Shown here piece by piece: positions 45,864 through 56,772 of a stretch of 64,000 bases of DNA. The stretch is from Rhodanobacter sp. (lineage in GTDB: Bacteria; Pseudomonadota; Gammaproteobacteria; Xanthomonadales; Rhodanobacteraceae). The stretch covers positions 62,001 through 126,000 of the forward strand of contig SCRO01000034.1 of the NCBI GenBank assembly GCA_004298505.1, written 5' to 3'. How positions within the stretch are numbered: position 1 is the first letter of the stretch; every line of letters starts with the position of its first letter. The notes below the pieces were generated by a model. It was not told the origin of the DNA. It searched no databases and saw only the letters and a program-made list of their open reading frames with translations. Made by a program: the position numbers and the translations under genes.

Positions 45864-46118
45864 ATGAAAGCTGATATCCATCCGAACTACGCCCCGGTGG
45901 TGTTTCAGGACCTGTCGTCCGACTTCGCGTTCCTGACCAAGTCGACGATGTCCAGCAAGGAAACCATCAAGTGGGAAGACGGCAGTGAGTACCCGCTGAT
46001 CAAGGTGGATATTTCCAGCCATTCGCACCCGTTTTACACCGGCAAGCAAAAGACGCTGGACGTAGGCGGTCGCGTCGACAAGTTCCGTCGCCGTTATGCG
46101 GGTTCCGTGAAGGAATAA
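45864..46118 (+). CDS. rpmE2: Ribosomal protein L31, type B (zinc-free)
   Basis: 84 residues from the ATG at 45864 ([20 protein letters not shown]), the standard type B start. It lacks the four zinc-binding cysteines of type A L31, so it is the zinc-independent paralogue type. [13 protein letters not shown] and [14 protein letters not shown] are conserved. The promoter and terminator around it make it a single-gene unit. Whether a zinc-containing copy exists elsewhere cannot be seen. Confidence 0.94.
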   Translation: MKADIHPNYAPVVFQDLSSDFAFLTKSTMSSKETIKWEDGSEYPLIKVDISSHSHPFYTGKQKTLDVGGRVDKFRRRYAGSVKE

Positions 46119-46169
46119 GCGATCGCGTGGCTCGCGCCGGGTCCCGCTCACTGATTGTATTCGATTCGA

Positions 46170-46205
46170 GACACGGGGCAGGCGCTGGCTTGCCCCGTGT
46201 CTTTC
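46170..46205 (+). terminator. Terminator of rpmE
   Basis: GACACGGGGCA and TGCCCCGTGTC form a perfect 11-bp stem with a 10-base loop, followed by TTTCT. Fifty bases after the rpmE stop. The rest of 46119-46395 holds a possible -10 (GATAAT, 46257-46262) for gltA but no good -35. Confidence 0.85.
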
Positions 46206-46395
46206 TGTGTCGGGATTTTGGCCATGCGCAATCGGATGTGAGCCGCTCTCTTGTGCGATAATCGGGAGTGCGCTGATGCGCACGCATCGGTGGCGACGCC
46301 TGCTTTCCCCGTTGCGCGACACCCACATTTCCCCTGCCGGACGGCCCCGCCTTGGCGGTTGCCGATGGCAATGACCCATCTGCAAGGAGGTTCCC

Positions 46396-47691
46396 GTGTC
46401 CGACCCCAAGACCGTCAAGCTGGTCGATGAATCAAGCCATCGCAGCAGCGAGCTGCCGTTGGTCAGCGGCACCCTCGGTGCGGCCTGCATCGATATCAGC
46501 ACGTTGTACAAGGACACCGGCCATTTCACCTACGACCCGGGTTTCGGCAGCACCGCCAGCACCAAGAGCGCGATTACCTACATCGATGGCGACAAGGGCG
46601 TGCTGTTGTATCGCGGTTACCCGATCGAGCAGCTGGCGGAAAAGTCGAGCTTTCTCGAGGTAGCCTACCTGCTGCTCAATGGCGAGCTGCCGAAGCCGGC
46701 CGAATTCAGCGCGTTCGAGCATGACATCACCCATCACACGATGATGCACGAGTCGCAGAAGAACTTCTTCGAGGGCTTCCACCACGACGCGCATCCCATG
46801 GCGATGCTCGCGGCCGCCATCGCGTCGCTGTCGGCGTTCTATCACGACAACCTTGACGTGGATGATCCGGTTGATCGCAAGATGGCGGCGGTCCGCCTGA
46901 TCGCGAAAATGCCGACCATTGCGGCGGCCTGCTATCGCTACACGATCGGCTGGCCGATGCGCTATCCGCGCAACAACCTCGACTACGTGACGCGTTTCCT
47001 GCACATGATGTTCGAGGTGCCGAGCGAGCCACTTGAGATGAATCCGGTGGCAGCCAAGGCACTGGACCTGCTGTTCATCCTGCATGCCGACCACGAGCAG
47101 AACGCCTCGACCTCCACCGTGCGCCTGGTCGGCTCGACCGGTGCAAATCCGTATGCGTCGATCGCCGCCGGCATCACCGCGTTGTGGGGCCCGGCACATG
47201 GTGGCGCCAACGAGGCGGTGCTCAAGATGCTCGAGGAGATCGGCACGCCCGACAACGTCGAATCGGCGGTCAGGCGCGCCAAGGACAAGGACGACAACTT
47301 CCGCCTGATGGGTTTTGGCCATCGCGTCTACAAGAATTTCGATCCCCGTGCGCAGATCATCCACAAGATGTGCCACCAGGTGCTCGATGAGCTGGGCGTC
47401 AACGATCCGCTGCTGGAAGTGGCGATGAAGCTGGAAGAGGCGGCGTTGAAGGACGAATACTTCATCGAGCGCAAGCTGTATCCGAACGTGGATTTCTACT
47501 CGGGCATCATCTACAAGGCGCTGGGTATCCCCACCGAGATGTTCACCGTGATGTTCGCCATCGCCCGCACCGCTGGCTGGATCGCGCACTGGATCGAGCA
47601 GCACGAAACACCCGGATCGCGTATTGGCCGGCCGCGCCAGGTCTATGTCGGCGCCGATGTGCGCGATTACCCGCCTACCGGGAAGCGTTGA
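46396..47691 (+). CDS. gltA: Type II citrate synthase
   Basis: 431 residues from a GTG at 46396, with a strong AAGGAGG five bases upstream. It condenses oxaloacetate and acetyl-CoA at the entry to the TCA cycle. Catalytic and substrate residues lie in [11 protein letters not shown] (His), [15 protein letters not shown] (His) and [15 protein letters not shown] (Asp). The length and N-terminal domain fit the hexameric, NADH-sensitive type of gram-negatives. It ends before a long inverted repeat. Confidence 0.97.
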   Translation: MSDPKTVKLVDESSHRSSELPLVSGTLGAACIDISTLYKDTGHFTYDPGFGSTASTKSAITYIDGDKGVLLYRGYPIEQLAEKSSFLEVAYLLLNGELPKPAEFSAFEHDITHHTMMHESQKNFFEGFHHDAHPMAMLAAAIASLSAFYHDNLDVDDPVDRKMAAVRLIAKMPTIAAACYRYTIGWPMRYPRNNLDYVTRFLHMMFEVPSEPLEMNPVAAKALDLLFILHADHEQNASTSTVRLVGSTGANPYASIAAGITALWGPAHGGANEAVLKMLEEIGTPDNVESAVRRAKDKDDNFRLMGFGHRVYKNFDPRAQIIHKMCHQVLDELGVNDPLLEVAMKLEEAALKDEYFIERKLYPNVDFYSGIIYKALGIPTEMFTVMFAIARTAGWIAHWIEQHETPGSRIGRPRQVYVGADVRDYPPTGKR

Positions 47692-47790
47692 TTCACCAGT
47701 TGATTCACCACCGGGGAAGGCCTCCCGTTAGCACGAAACGCCGCGGCCCCGACCTTGTTTCTTGATCACATCTTGCATTGATGCGGAAGC

Positions 47791-47850
47791 GCCGGCGGGC
47801 CGTGCCCGCCCTACGCCACGGCGACGGTAGGGCGGGCACGGCCCGTCGGC
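47791..47850. repeat. Long GTAGGGCGGGC inverted repeat between convergent genes
   Basis: Two 24-base arms (47791-47814 and 47827-47850) match with one mismatch around a 12-base centre; the right arm reads GTAGGGCGGGCACGGCCC and is followed by TTTT. It may terminate both gltA and the convergent gene. Partial copies of the arm are at about 33255 and 20449, so it looks like a REP-type repeat. Confidence 0.7.
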
Positions 47851-47887
47851 TTTTGCCGGGGCGTTTTCGCAAGTGGCGTTCGCGCAC

Positions 47888-48559
47888 TCAGCGAAGTGCG
47901 GCGCTCAAACGCTGCTCGAAGTCCTCGCCGGCATCTTCCGCCAGCAGCGTCTCTACCTGTGCCGGCGAGGCGCGTCGCATCGGTCGTAGCTCGGTGCGGT
48001 CCAGCGGTGCCTGGCGCAACGCATCGCGCGGCAGCACGGTGAGATCGAACGGCAAGTCATCGGCGGTGAACAACAATACGGGGTATTCGGACTGTTCGTT
48101 GCGGCTGTAGCGCAACCGGCGTACCTGCATTTCGATCGGCACGCCGTGTTCGCGCAGGTACTGCACCACCGCGTCCGGGTCGTCGCTGTACACGTGCAGA
48201 CACACGGCCGAATGCGCGTCGGCGGTGCCCTCGAGTACGGCGCCGACCAGGCGCGGTTCGAAGGCGGCGAGGAAGCCCATGGCCTCGACCGCCGCCTCAC
48301 GCCGCTGCTGCAGCAACTGTGGCTGGCGATCGGCAAGGAACAATCGCTGGTGTTCGCGCAGGGCCTGCTCGACCTCCAGGTTGCGCGGCAATGCCTGGGT
48401 ATCGACGATGCCCAGCCGCTCGGCGGCCTTGAGCTTGGCGTGGTGGAAGTCGCGAATACCGTGCTCGCTCATCAGGCGAGCGGCCTCCTGGGCCACGCGC
48501 AGACGGTTGCGCTGTAACCGGTCTTGCGCGTGAATGCGGTGGTGTTCACCTCGGGACAT
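47888..48559 (-). CDS. Conserved protein of unknown function next to mrcA
   Basis: 223 residues from the ATG at 48559 (MSRGEHHRIHAQDRLQRNRL); the frame is open upstream but over mrcA. I recall homologues in beta/gammaproteobacteria wrongly labelled UDP-N-acetylmuramate-alanine ligase; no Mur ligase motif is present. The N-terminal half is helical with EHGIRDFHHAKLKAAERLGI. The C-terminal half is mixed alpha/beta (CLHVYSDDPDAVVQYLREHG, LLFTADDLPFDLTVLP), loosely like a minimal nucleotidyltransferase, which is a guess. It lies 71 bases beyond the mrcA stop on the same strand. Confidence 0.75.
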   Translation of the reverse strand: MSRGEHHRIHAQDRLQRNRLRVAQEAARLMSEHGIRDFHHAKLKAAERLGIVDTQALPRNLEVEQALREHQRLFLADRQPQLLQQRREAAVEAMGFLAAFEPRLVGAVLEGTADAHSAVCLHVYSDDPDAVVQYLREHGVPIEMQVRRLRYSRNEQSEYPVLLFTADDLPFDLTVLPRDALRQAPLDRTELRPMRRASPAQVETLLAEDAGEDFEQRLSAALR

Positions 48560-48630
48560 GACGCACTCCTCAACGATGGATGGCACCGACAGCGGCCCTT
48601 TCGCAAGGCTCGGGTCGACGACCCGCGGGT

Positions 48631-51162
48631 TCAGAAGATTTCGTAGGCGTGTTGCTGCTCCTGCTCCTTCTGCTGGGCGGCCTGGCTGCGCAGGCGATCG
48701 ACGTCCTCCACCTTGAATATCTCGTTCATGCCGTTCGGGTCGTTCGCCGCGGTCGGCAAACCGCTGTCGCGATTGATCCATACCGTACTGATTCCCGGCG
48801 GCATCGGCAACGTGTTGAGTGGCGCGCTCTTCAGCGCCGCACCCATGTACTGCATCCAGATCGGCAGCGCGGCCTTGGCACCGAACTCGCCATGGCCCAG
48901 CGAGCTGTAGTCGTCGAAACCCACCCAGACCGCCGTCGACAGATCGCCGTTGAACCCGACAAACCAGGCATCTCGGTGATCGTTGGTGCTGCCCGTCTTG
49001 CCCGCCAAGTCGGCCCGGTCAAGCGCACGTGCGGCGGCGCCGGTACCGCGCAGGATCACGTCCTTCATCAACGAAGTGATCATGTAATCGTTGCGCGGTC
49101 CGATGACCCGCGGGGCGAGCACCGGTGGATGATTGACTGCTCCGTGCACGTCCTCCGGCAACACGGCATCGCCGACACCGTCGACGCTACCGGATTCCGT
49201 CGGCGCCGCGCTGCTGCCGGCCGCCGCCACGCCGTTGGCAGGGGTCTTGGTCATGTCGGCCGGTGGCGGGCCGGGCGCACGCGTGTCGAGCAGACGCTCC
49301 TGGCAGTTGCGGCAGGCGCGCGCCGGATTGGCCAGATAGACCGGTTTGCCGTCGCGATCATCGATCTCATGGATGAAGTACGGCGTGACCAGGTAGCCGC
49401 CATTGGCGAACACGGCGTAACCGCGCGCCATGCCCATCGGCGATACTGACGCCGTACCCAGCGCCATCGACAGGTTGGCCGGGATCGCATCGAGCGCGAA
49501 GCCGAAGCGAGTCGCGTACTCGCGCACGAAATTCACGCCGACCGCATCCAGCAGGCGCACCGAGACCAGGTTTTTCGATTGCACCAGCGCCTCGCGCAGG
49601 CGCATCGGGCCGGCGAACTTGCCGTCGTCGTTGGACGGCGTCCAGATGCCATTCGGTCGCGACGGATCGGGCAGCGCCAACGGCGCATCGTTGATGATCG
49701 AGGCCGGCGTGAAGCCGCGCTCGAATGCCGCCGAATACAAGTACGGCTTGAAGCTCGAGCCGGGCTGGCGCGCGGCCATCACCGCGCGGTTGAACTTGCT
49801 GCGGTTGAAGTTGAAACCGCCGACCAGGGCCTCGATGGCGCCATCCTCCGGGTTGAGCGAAACCAGCCCCGATTGTGCGGCGGGTATCTGGGCCAGTTGC
49901 CAGTGGCCCTGGTTGTCGCGGGCAAGGTGGATGATGTCGCCACGCTTGAGCACGGCGTCGACCCGGCTGGGCGCGGCGCCGACCCGGTCTTCGCTGATGT
50001 GTGGGCGCGCCCACCTCACCGCAGCCAGGTCGAGGATGGTGCTCTCGTGGGAGGGTAGATAGACGGTGGCCTGTTTTGCATCGCTGGCCGTGACCAGGCC
50101 CGGCTGCAGGCCCGAGACGCTGCCGTAGCTGGACAGTATCTGCTCGTAATCCGCTTCGCCAGCGCCGGCGGGCAGGTCCTGGTGGGCGTCCGGACCGCGC
50201 CAGCCATGCCGGTGGTCATAGGCGGTCAGACCGTCGCGCACGGAGTCCAAGGCCTCCTCCTGGCGGACGCTCTGCACGGTCGTCTTGACCACGTAGCCCT
50301 CGGTGAGCGCGTCGTTGCCGAGGCGATCGAGTACCTGTCGACGCACCATTTCGGCCAGGTACGGCGCATCCACCTCGATCGGCTGCTCATGGGCATAGGC
50401 GCGGTTCTGCTCGGTAATGGCCTGCTCGTACACCGCCTTGGTGATGTAGTTGTGCCGCAGCATTTCACTCAGAACCCAGTTGCGTCGGGCTAGCAGTCGC
50501 TTGGGGCTGTTGATCGGGTTGACCGCCGAGGGTAGCTGGAAGGTCGAGGCGATCGCGGCGCATTCGGCCACGCTGAGCTGGTCGAGCGTCTTGCCGTAGT
50601 AGTACTCGGCGGCCGCCGCCACGCCGTAGGAACGATGGCCCAGGAACATCTTGTTGAGATACAGCGCGAGGATCTGGTCCTTGGTCAGCTCGTGCTCGAT
50701 GCGCAGTGCGATGAAAATCTCGGTGAGTTTGCGCGAGTAGAGTTTCTCGGGGCTCAGGAAAAAGTTGCGGGCCACCTGCTGGGTGATCGTGGAGCCGCCC
50801 GGTCCCTTGTCGCCGCCGGTGATGATCACGTGCCAGCCGGCGCGCACGATGCCGCGCCAGTCGACGCCAGGATGGTGGTAGAAATCGGCATCCTCGGCGG
50901 ACAGCACCGCATGCTTGAGCCGGTCGGGCACCTGGTCCATGTCCACCGGGATGCGCCGGGTCTCGCCGAACGTGGCGATCAGCTTGCCGTCCGCGCTCAA
51001 TACACGCAGCGGCACCTGCATGTGGTAATCCTTCAGTACGGCCACCGAAGGGAGCCGGGGGGCTATCAGCCAGTAAGCGACACCTGTCGCGAGGACGGCC
51101 AGAAGCAAACCGGAAAACGCCAGGATCAGTGCCCAGCGCAACAAACGTTTGAAAATTCGCAT
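48631..51162 (-). CDS. mrcA: Penicillin-binding protein 1A
   Basis: 843-residue class A PBP that polymerises and cross-links peptidoglycan. A membrane anchor (about 8-34) precedes the glycosyltransferase domain with SAEDADFYHHPGVD (catalytic E90) and GGSTITQQVARNFFLS. An OB-like insert (about 310-420) and the transpeptidase domain follow, with SSFK (S469, K472), SxN-like SKN and KTGS (K722). All catalytic residues are present. The tail is glutamine/glutamate-rich. Divergent from pilM, the usual arrangement in gammaproteobacteria with type IV pili. Confidence 0.96.
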   Translation of the reverse strand: MRIFKRLLRWALILAFSGLLLAVLATGVAYWLIAPRLPSVAVLKDYHMQVPLRVLSADGKLIATFGETRRIPVDMDQVPDRLKHAVLSAEDADFYHHPGVDWRGIVRAGWHVIITGGDKGPGGSTITQQVARNFFLSPEKLYSRKLTEIFIALRIEHELTKDQILALYLNKMFLGHRSYGVAAAAEYYYGKTLDQLSVAECAAIASTFQLPSAVNPINSPKRLLARRNWVLSEMLRHNYITKAVYEQAITEQNRAYAHEQPIEVDAPYLAEMVRRQVLDRLGNDALTEGYVVKTTVQSVRQEEALDSVRDGLTAYDHRHGWRGPDAHQDLPAGAGEADYEQILSSYGSVSGLQPGLVTASDAKQATVYLPSHESTILDLAAVRWARPHISEDRVGAAPSRVDAVLKRGDIIHLARDNQGHWQLAQIPAAQSGLVSLNPEDGAIEALVGGFNFNRSKFNRAVMAARQPGSSFKPYLYSAAFERGFTPASIINDAPLALPDPSRPNGIWTPSNDDGKFAGPMRLREALVQSKNLVSVRLLDAVGVNFVREYATRFGFALDAIPANLSMALGTASVSPMGMARGYAVFANGGYLVTPYFIHEIDDRDGKPVYLANPARACRNCQERLLDTRAPGPPPADMTKTPANGVAAAGSSAAPTESGSVDGVGDAVLPEDVHGAVNHPPVLAPRVIGPRNDYMITSLMKDVILRGTGAAARALDRADLAGKTGSTNDHRDAWFVGFNGDLSTAVWVGFDDYSSLGHGEFGAKAALPIWMQYMGAALKSAPLNTLPMPPGISTVWINRDSGLPTAANDPNGMNEIFKVEDVDRLRSQAAQQKEQEQQHAYEIF

Positions 51163-51329
51163 GGTGTGGAGATAGCGAGACCTGAGTCAAAACATGGCAG
51201 AGTATAGATGTTGCAGTATGTGCGGCATCCTGGGCATGGTCGCGCAACGCAGGGATCGCACCAGACAAGGCAAGGGCTCCAAATGTAGTAGACATCACGC
51301 CAATTACTTGAGAAAGTTTCCGTAGACCG

Positions 51330-52474
<1,145 letters not shown>

Positions 52475-52475
<1 letters not shown>

Positions 52476-53140
52476 TGGCACACGTCAACCTACTTCCGTG
52501 GCGCGCGGAACGGCGCAAGCAGCGCGAGCGTGAGTTCTACATGCAGCTCGGTGCCGCCTTCGTGATCGCGGTGCTGTTGCTGTTGCTGTGGATCTTCTGG
52601 ATGAATCAGCGCATCGACAACCAGAACGATCGCAACGCGTACCTGCAGACTGAAATCAAGCAGCTCGACGTGCGCATAGCCAAGATCAAGGATTTGGAAA
52701 AGGTGCGCGAGCACCTGCTGGCACGCAAGCAGATCATCGAGCAGTTGCAGGCCGACCGCTCGCAGATGGTGCATCTGTTCGACGAACTGGTAAAGACGAT
52801 CCCGGCCAGCGCGCGCCTGACCGCGCTCAAGCAGAGCGGCCAGTCGATGTCGCTCGATGGCGTGGCGCAATCCAACGCCAGCGTCGCCGAATACATGCGC
52901 AACATCGAGGCTTCGCCGTGGATGGGCCATGCCGACCTGCGTAAGACCGAAAACACGCATGATGCGACCCGCATGCCGTATGCGTTTGGCCTGAACGTGT
53001 CGTTGAGCCGTCCCAAGACCAATGAGGCCGATGCCGACAAGACCACGGCGGAGCCGGCCGCAGCCTCCTCGCCCGTCGCCAGGCCCTCGCCGGCAGCCGC
53101 GCCACCGAGTGCCGCCGCCAGGGGAGGTGCCGGATCATGA
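52475..53140 (+). CDS. pilN: Type IV pilus alignment protein PilN
   Basis: 221 residues from the ATG at 52475, one-base overlap with pilM. The N-terminal HVNLLPWRAERRKQRE is the conserved PilM-binding motif. One membrane helix (about 25-44) leads to a coiled coil and a periplasmic ferredoxin-like domain. The tail from about 190 is alanine/proline-rich. Pairs with PilO. Confidence 0.93.
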
Positions 53141-53790
53141 GTTTCCTGAGTGACATCCAGAACCTCGATCGCAACAACGTCGGCGGCTGGCCGCAGTCAG
53201 TCAAGATCTTCTTCACCGCCTTGCTATGTGCGCTCGTGCTCCTGGTTGGCTGGTACTTCTTCGTCAGCGACCAGCAGGACGATCTGGATACGCTTGCCGG
53301 CAAGGAGACCCAGCTCAAGCAGGAGTTCGCCACCAAGCAGGCCAAATCGGCCAACCTCGAAGCGCTGGATCAACAGCTCAACGAGATGCAGGACATGCTG
53401 CGCCAGTTGCTGCGCCAGTTGCCCAGCAAGACCGAGATGCCGGAATTGCTCATCGACATTTCGCAGACTGCGCAGGCGGCTGGACTCGAGACCGAGCTGT
53501 TCCAGCCCGGTCCGGAGACCCCGAAGGATTTCTACGCCGAGAAGCCGATCACGCTGCGCATGACCGGTACCTATCACCAGTTCGGCACCTTCATCAGCGG
53601 CGTGGCTTCGCTGCCACGGGTGGTGATCCTCACCCTCCACGATGTCTCGCTGACGCCGAAAGCGCCGACCAAGGCGGGTACGGCAGGCAGCGGCCAGCTC
53701 GTGCTGCAGGGTACGGTCAAGACCTACCGCTATCTGGATGACGAGGAAAGCGCTGCCGCGAGCCATAAAAAGGCGGGGGCGAAGAAATGA
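53137..53790 (+). CDS. pilO: Type IV pilus alignment protein PilO
   Basis: 217 residues; ATGA overlaps with pilN before it and pilP after it. A short cytosolic segment, one membrane helix (about 27-46), a coiled coil (about 50-90) and a periplasmic domain (about 95-205) match PilO, which forms a heterodimer with PilN under the secretin. YAEKPITLRMTGTYHQFGTF is a conserved stretch. Confidence 0.93.
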   Translation: MSFLSDIQNLDRNNVGGWPQSVKIFFTALLCALVLLVGWYFFVSDQQDDLDTLAGKETQLKQEFATKQAKSANLEALDQQLNEMQDMLRQLLRQLPSKTEMPELLIDISQTAQAAGLETELFQPGPETPKDFYAEKPITLRMTGTYHQFGTFISGVASLPRVVILTLHDVSLTPKAPTKAGTAGSGQLVLQGTVKTYRYLDDEESAAASHKKAGAKK

Positions 53791-54332
53791 TGAACAAGTC
53801 GATTTCCAGCAAATCCGCCAAGCTGGCGCGTGTCGCCTTGATGTTGGCCGTGGCACTGCTGCTTGCAGGATGCACCCGCGGCGTGTCGGATTTGCGCGCC
53901 TGGGTAGCCCAGGAGAAAGTCAAGAAAGGGGCGCCGATCCCGCCGCTGCCTGTGATCAAGACCTTCGAGACGTTCAAGTACAACGATCAGGACAAGCGTG
54001 ATCCGTTCAGCCCGAGCACGGTCGAGCTGCAGAACAACAACGCAACCAGCGGTCCGCGCCCGGATGCCAATCGGGCCAGGGAACCGCTGGAGATGTTCGC
54101 TCTGGACAGCCTCAAGATGGTCGGTACGGTCGGTGCGGGTCCGCAGATGCAAGTTCTGATCAAGGATCCGGGCGGGGTCATCCATCGCGTCCATGTGGGG
54201 GAGTACATGGGCCAGAACTACGGACATATCACCGCCATCAGCGAAGACCATGTCGATCTGGTCGAGCTGGTATCCAACGGCAATGGTGGCTGGATGGAAC
54301 GTCCCGCCAGTATCGCGCTCGGCCAGCCATAG
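53787..54332 (+). CDS. pilP: Type IV pilus lipoprotein PilP
   Basis: 181 residues with a lipoprotein signal (lipobox LLAGC, Cys about 29). An unstructured segment with DQDKRDPFSP leads to the beta-sandwich HR domain (about 105-175; VRVHVGEYMGQN-like HRVHVGEYMGQNYG). It links PilNO to the secretin PilQ. Confidence 0.93.
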   Translation: MMNKSISSKSAKLARVALMLAVALLLAGCTRGVSDLRAWVAQEKVKKGAPIPPLPVIKTFETFKYNDQDKRDPFSPSTVELQNNNATSGPRPDANRAREPLEMFALDSLKMVGTVGAGPQMQVLIKDPGGVIHRVHVGEYMGQNYGHITAISEDHVDLVELVSNGNGGWMERPASIALGQP

Positions 54333-54351
54333 GAATACAGGGGCAGATGCA

Positions 54352-56610
54352 ATGAGCAACCAAATTCAATCCGTGCGGGGCCGAGTCATGCGCGATGCGA
54401 GTCGTTATATCCTGTTGGGCCTGCTGATCCTCGGTACCACCTGGGCCGGTGCGGCGATGGCAGCCGCCACCACGCTGCAGAACATCAGCTACAACGCCCT
54501 GCCTGGTGGCCGCGTTGAGGTGCACATGGACTTTGGCGGCGGACCGGTGCCGCAGCCGAAGATCTTCACAACCGAAAATCCACCGCGCATCGCGGTCGAC
54601 CTGCCCGATACCGACAACGCCGCCGCACGCCATCTGGACATCGGCAAGGGCTCGACCGCGGGCGTGTCGGCGGTTTCGGCCGGCGGACGCACCCGGGTCG
54701 TGGTCGAACTGATGCGCGTATCGAGCTATCGCACGAATGTCGAAGGCCACAGCCTGGTGTTGACGGTCAACAACGGCAGCACGAACCAGTCGGTTACCAC
54801 CGCAGCCACCATCGATCCGACCAAGACGTTGCCCTCGTCCTCGGCCGGCCCGACTATTTCCAACATCGATTTTCGCCGCGGCCCGAACGGTGAAGGTCGC
54901 GTGCTGATCAGCTTCAACGGCAGCGGCGCGAACGCCGAAATGACCCGTCAGGTCGACAAGGTGCTGGTCAACATCGACCATGCGAACCTGCCGGCGAAGC
55001 TGGCCCAGCGCCTGGATACGCTGGACTTCGCCACCCCGGTGCAATCCATCGTCACCCGCGAGGGCAACGGCGGCGGTGCGCGCATCGAGATCGATACCAA
55101 GGGCAGGGTGGAGACCTCGGCCTACCAGACTCCCGATCAATACGTGGTCGAGGTGGCGCCGAAGAAGGCTGGCGCCAACACCGACAAGCTGGCCAGACTG
55201 GACAAGCAGCCGAGCTACAACGGCAAGCGCGTCACCTTCAACTTCCAGGACATCCCGGTGCGTTCGGCGCTGCAACTGATCGCGGATATCTCCGGGCTCA
55301 ACCTGGTGGCCTCCGACAGTGTCGGCGGCAGCGTCACGCTGCGCCTGGTCAATGTGCCGTGGGATCAGGCGCTGGACGTGATCCTGCGCGCCAAGAGCCT
55401 CGACAAGCGCCGCAATGGCAACGTGATCTGGGTGGCGCCGCAGGCCGAGCTCGCCAAGTACGAACAGGACCTCGCCGATGCCAAGCTGAAGGCGCAGGAT
55501 ACCGCCGAGCTGGTCACCGACTACGTGCCGATCAGCTATGGCAAGGCGTCCGACATTGCCAAGCTGCTGACCACCGGCAGCATGCAGGGCGGCGGTGGCA
55601 GCGGCAGCTCCAACACCCAGCGTGGCTTCCTCTCGCCGCGTGGCAGCGTGTCGTTCGACCAGCGCACCAACACCCTGCTGCTCAACGACACGCCGGAGAA
55701 AATCAAGCAGCTGCGTGAGCTGATCGCGGTGCTCGACAAGCCGGTGCAGCAGGTGCTGATCGAGTCGCGCATCGTGGTCGCCACCGACGACTTCACCCGC
55801 GAACTGGGCGTGAAGTGGGGCGTGTCGGGCAGCCAGATCAACAACAACAACATCGTCACCACGGGACCGACCGGTGATAGCGCGCTGACCTATGCCACCG
55901 GCGTGCACAACAACATCGTCAACTACAACAATGCCTACAGCGACTGGTTGGCCAATGGTAGCCAGGGCGCGCCGCCGCATCCGGGTGCAGTGGCCCTGCC
56001 AGGCGGCTTTAACGTGAACCTGCCGGCACAAGGCGGCAGTACGCTCGGCTTCGCGATCCTCGGTGCCAACTACGCGCTCGACCTGGAACTTTCCGCGGCG
56101 CAGACCGAGGGTCGGGGCGAAGTGATCTCCAGTCCGCGCGTCATCACCGCCAACCAGCAGGAAGCCGTGATCCGCCAGGGCCAGGAAATCGGCTACGTCA
56201 CATTCCAGAATGGCGGTACCGCCGGCGGTGGTGTGCCTACCGCTTCGGTGCAGTTCAAGGACGCCGTGCTGGAGTTGAAGGTGACCCCGACGATCACCGC
56301 CGACAACCGCGTCTACCTGGCGATCAACGTGAAGAAGGATGCGCTGGCCAAGTTCGTCGATACGCCGAACGGCAAGGTGCCGCAGATCGACACGCGCGAG
56401 GTGAACACCTCGGCCTTGGTCGACAACGGGCAGACCGTGGTGCTCGGCGGCATCTACGAGGTCAACAAGAGCAACACGGTGTCCAAGGTGCCCGGGCTGG
56501 GCGATATTCCCGGTATCGGCGCGCTGTTCCGCAACACCAATCGCACCGAAACCAAGGCGGAACTGCTGATCTTCGTGACCCCGCGCATACTTAGCGATAC
56601 GTTGCAGTAA
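54352..56610 (+). CDS. pilQ: Type IV pilus secretin PilQ
   Basis: 752 residues from the ATG at 54352. A signal peptide ends near AAMAA. Two AMIN domains (about 45-140 and 165-270) bind peptidoglycan. An STN/N0 domain with VTFNFQDIPVRSALQLIADI, an N1 domain and the secretin core follow; the core holds VPGLGDIPGIGALFRN and the end LLIFVTPRIL. A glycine-rich loop (MQGGGGSGSSNTQ) lies in the N1-secretin region. PilQ is the outer-membrane pore for pilus fibres. Last gene of the operon. Confidence 0.96.
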   Translation: MSNQIQSVRGRVMRDASRYILLGLLILGTTWAGAAMAAATTLQNISYNALPGGRVEVHMDFGGGPVPQPKIFTTENPPRIAVDLPDTDNAAARHLDIGKGSTAGVSAVSAGGRTRVVVELMRVSSYRTNVEGHSLVLTVNNGSTNQSVTTAATIDPTKTLPSSSAGPTISNIDFRRGPNGEGRVLISFNGSGANAEMTRQVDKVLVNIDHANLPAKLAQRLDTLDFATPVQSIVTREGNGGGARIEIDTKGRVETSAYQTPDQYVVEVAPKKAGANTDKLARLDKQPSYNGKRVTFNFQDIPVRSALQLIADISGLNLVASDSVGGSVTLRLVNVPWDQALDVILRAKSLDKRRNGNVIWVAPQAELAKYEQDLADAKLKAQDTAELVTDYVPISYGKASDIAKLLTTGSMQGGGGSGSSNTQRGFLSPRGSVSFDQRTNTLLLNDTPEKIKQLRELIAVLDKPVQQVLIESRIVVATDDFTRELGVKWGVSGSQINNNNIVTTGPTGDSALTYATGVHNNIVNYNNAYSDWLANGSQGAPPHPGAVALPGGFNVNLPAQGGSTLGFAILGANYALDLELSAAQTEGRGEVISSPRVITANQQEAVIRQGQEIGYVTFQNGGTAGGGVPTASVQFKDAVLELKVTPTITADNRVYLAINVKKDALAKFVDTPNGKVPQIDTREVNTSALVDNGQTVVLGGIYEVNKSNTVSKVPGLGDIPGIGALFRNTNRTETKAELLIFVTPRILSDTLQ

Positions 56611-56628
56611 GTTGCCTCACGGCACCGG

Positions 56629-56656
56629 AAAAGGGCGGCTCAGGCCGCCCTTTTTT
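56629..56656 (+). terminator. Terminator of pilMNOPQ
   Basis: AAAA-GGGCGGC-TCAG-GCCGCCC-TTTTTT, a perfect 7-bp stem with A/T flanks, 19 bases after the pilQ stop. Confidence 0.93.
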
Positions 56657-56772
56657 CAAGTTGTCACGGCGCGCGGATTAAACTTCCGGCGTGGATCATG
56701 GTCAGAGTGGCGCCGGCGAAGCCGCCCTCGTGGGGCGGAGGCGCAGGTCTCACGCCGAACCGGAACCCGCTC

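Noticed and set aside
48631..48781. Upstream extension of the 223-residue gene over the end of mrcA
   Set aside because: The added residues are a shadow of mrcA in another frame; MSRGEHH at 48559 gives a compact product.
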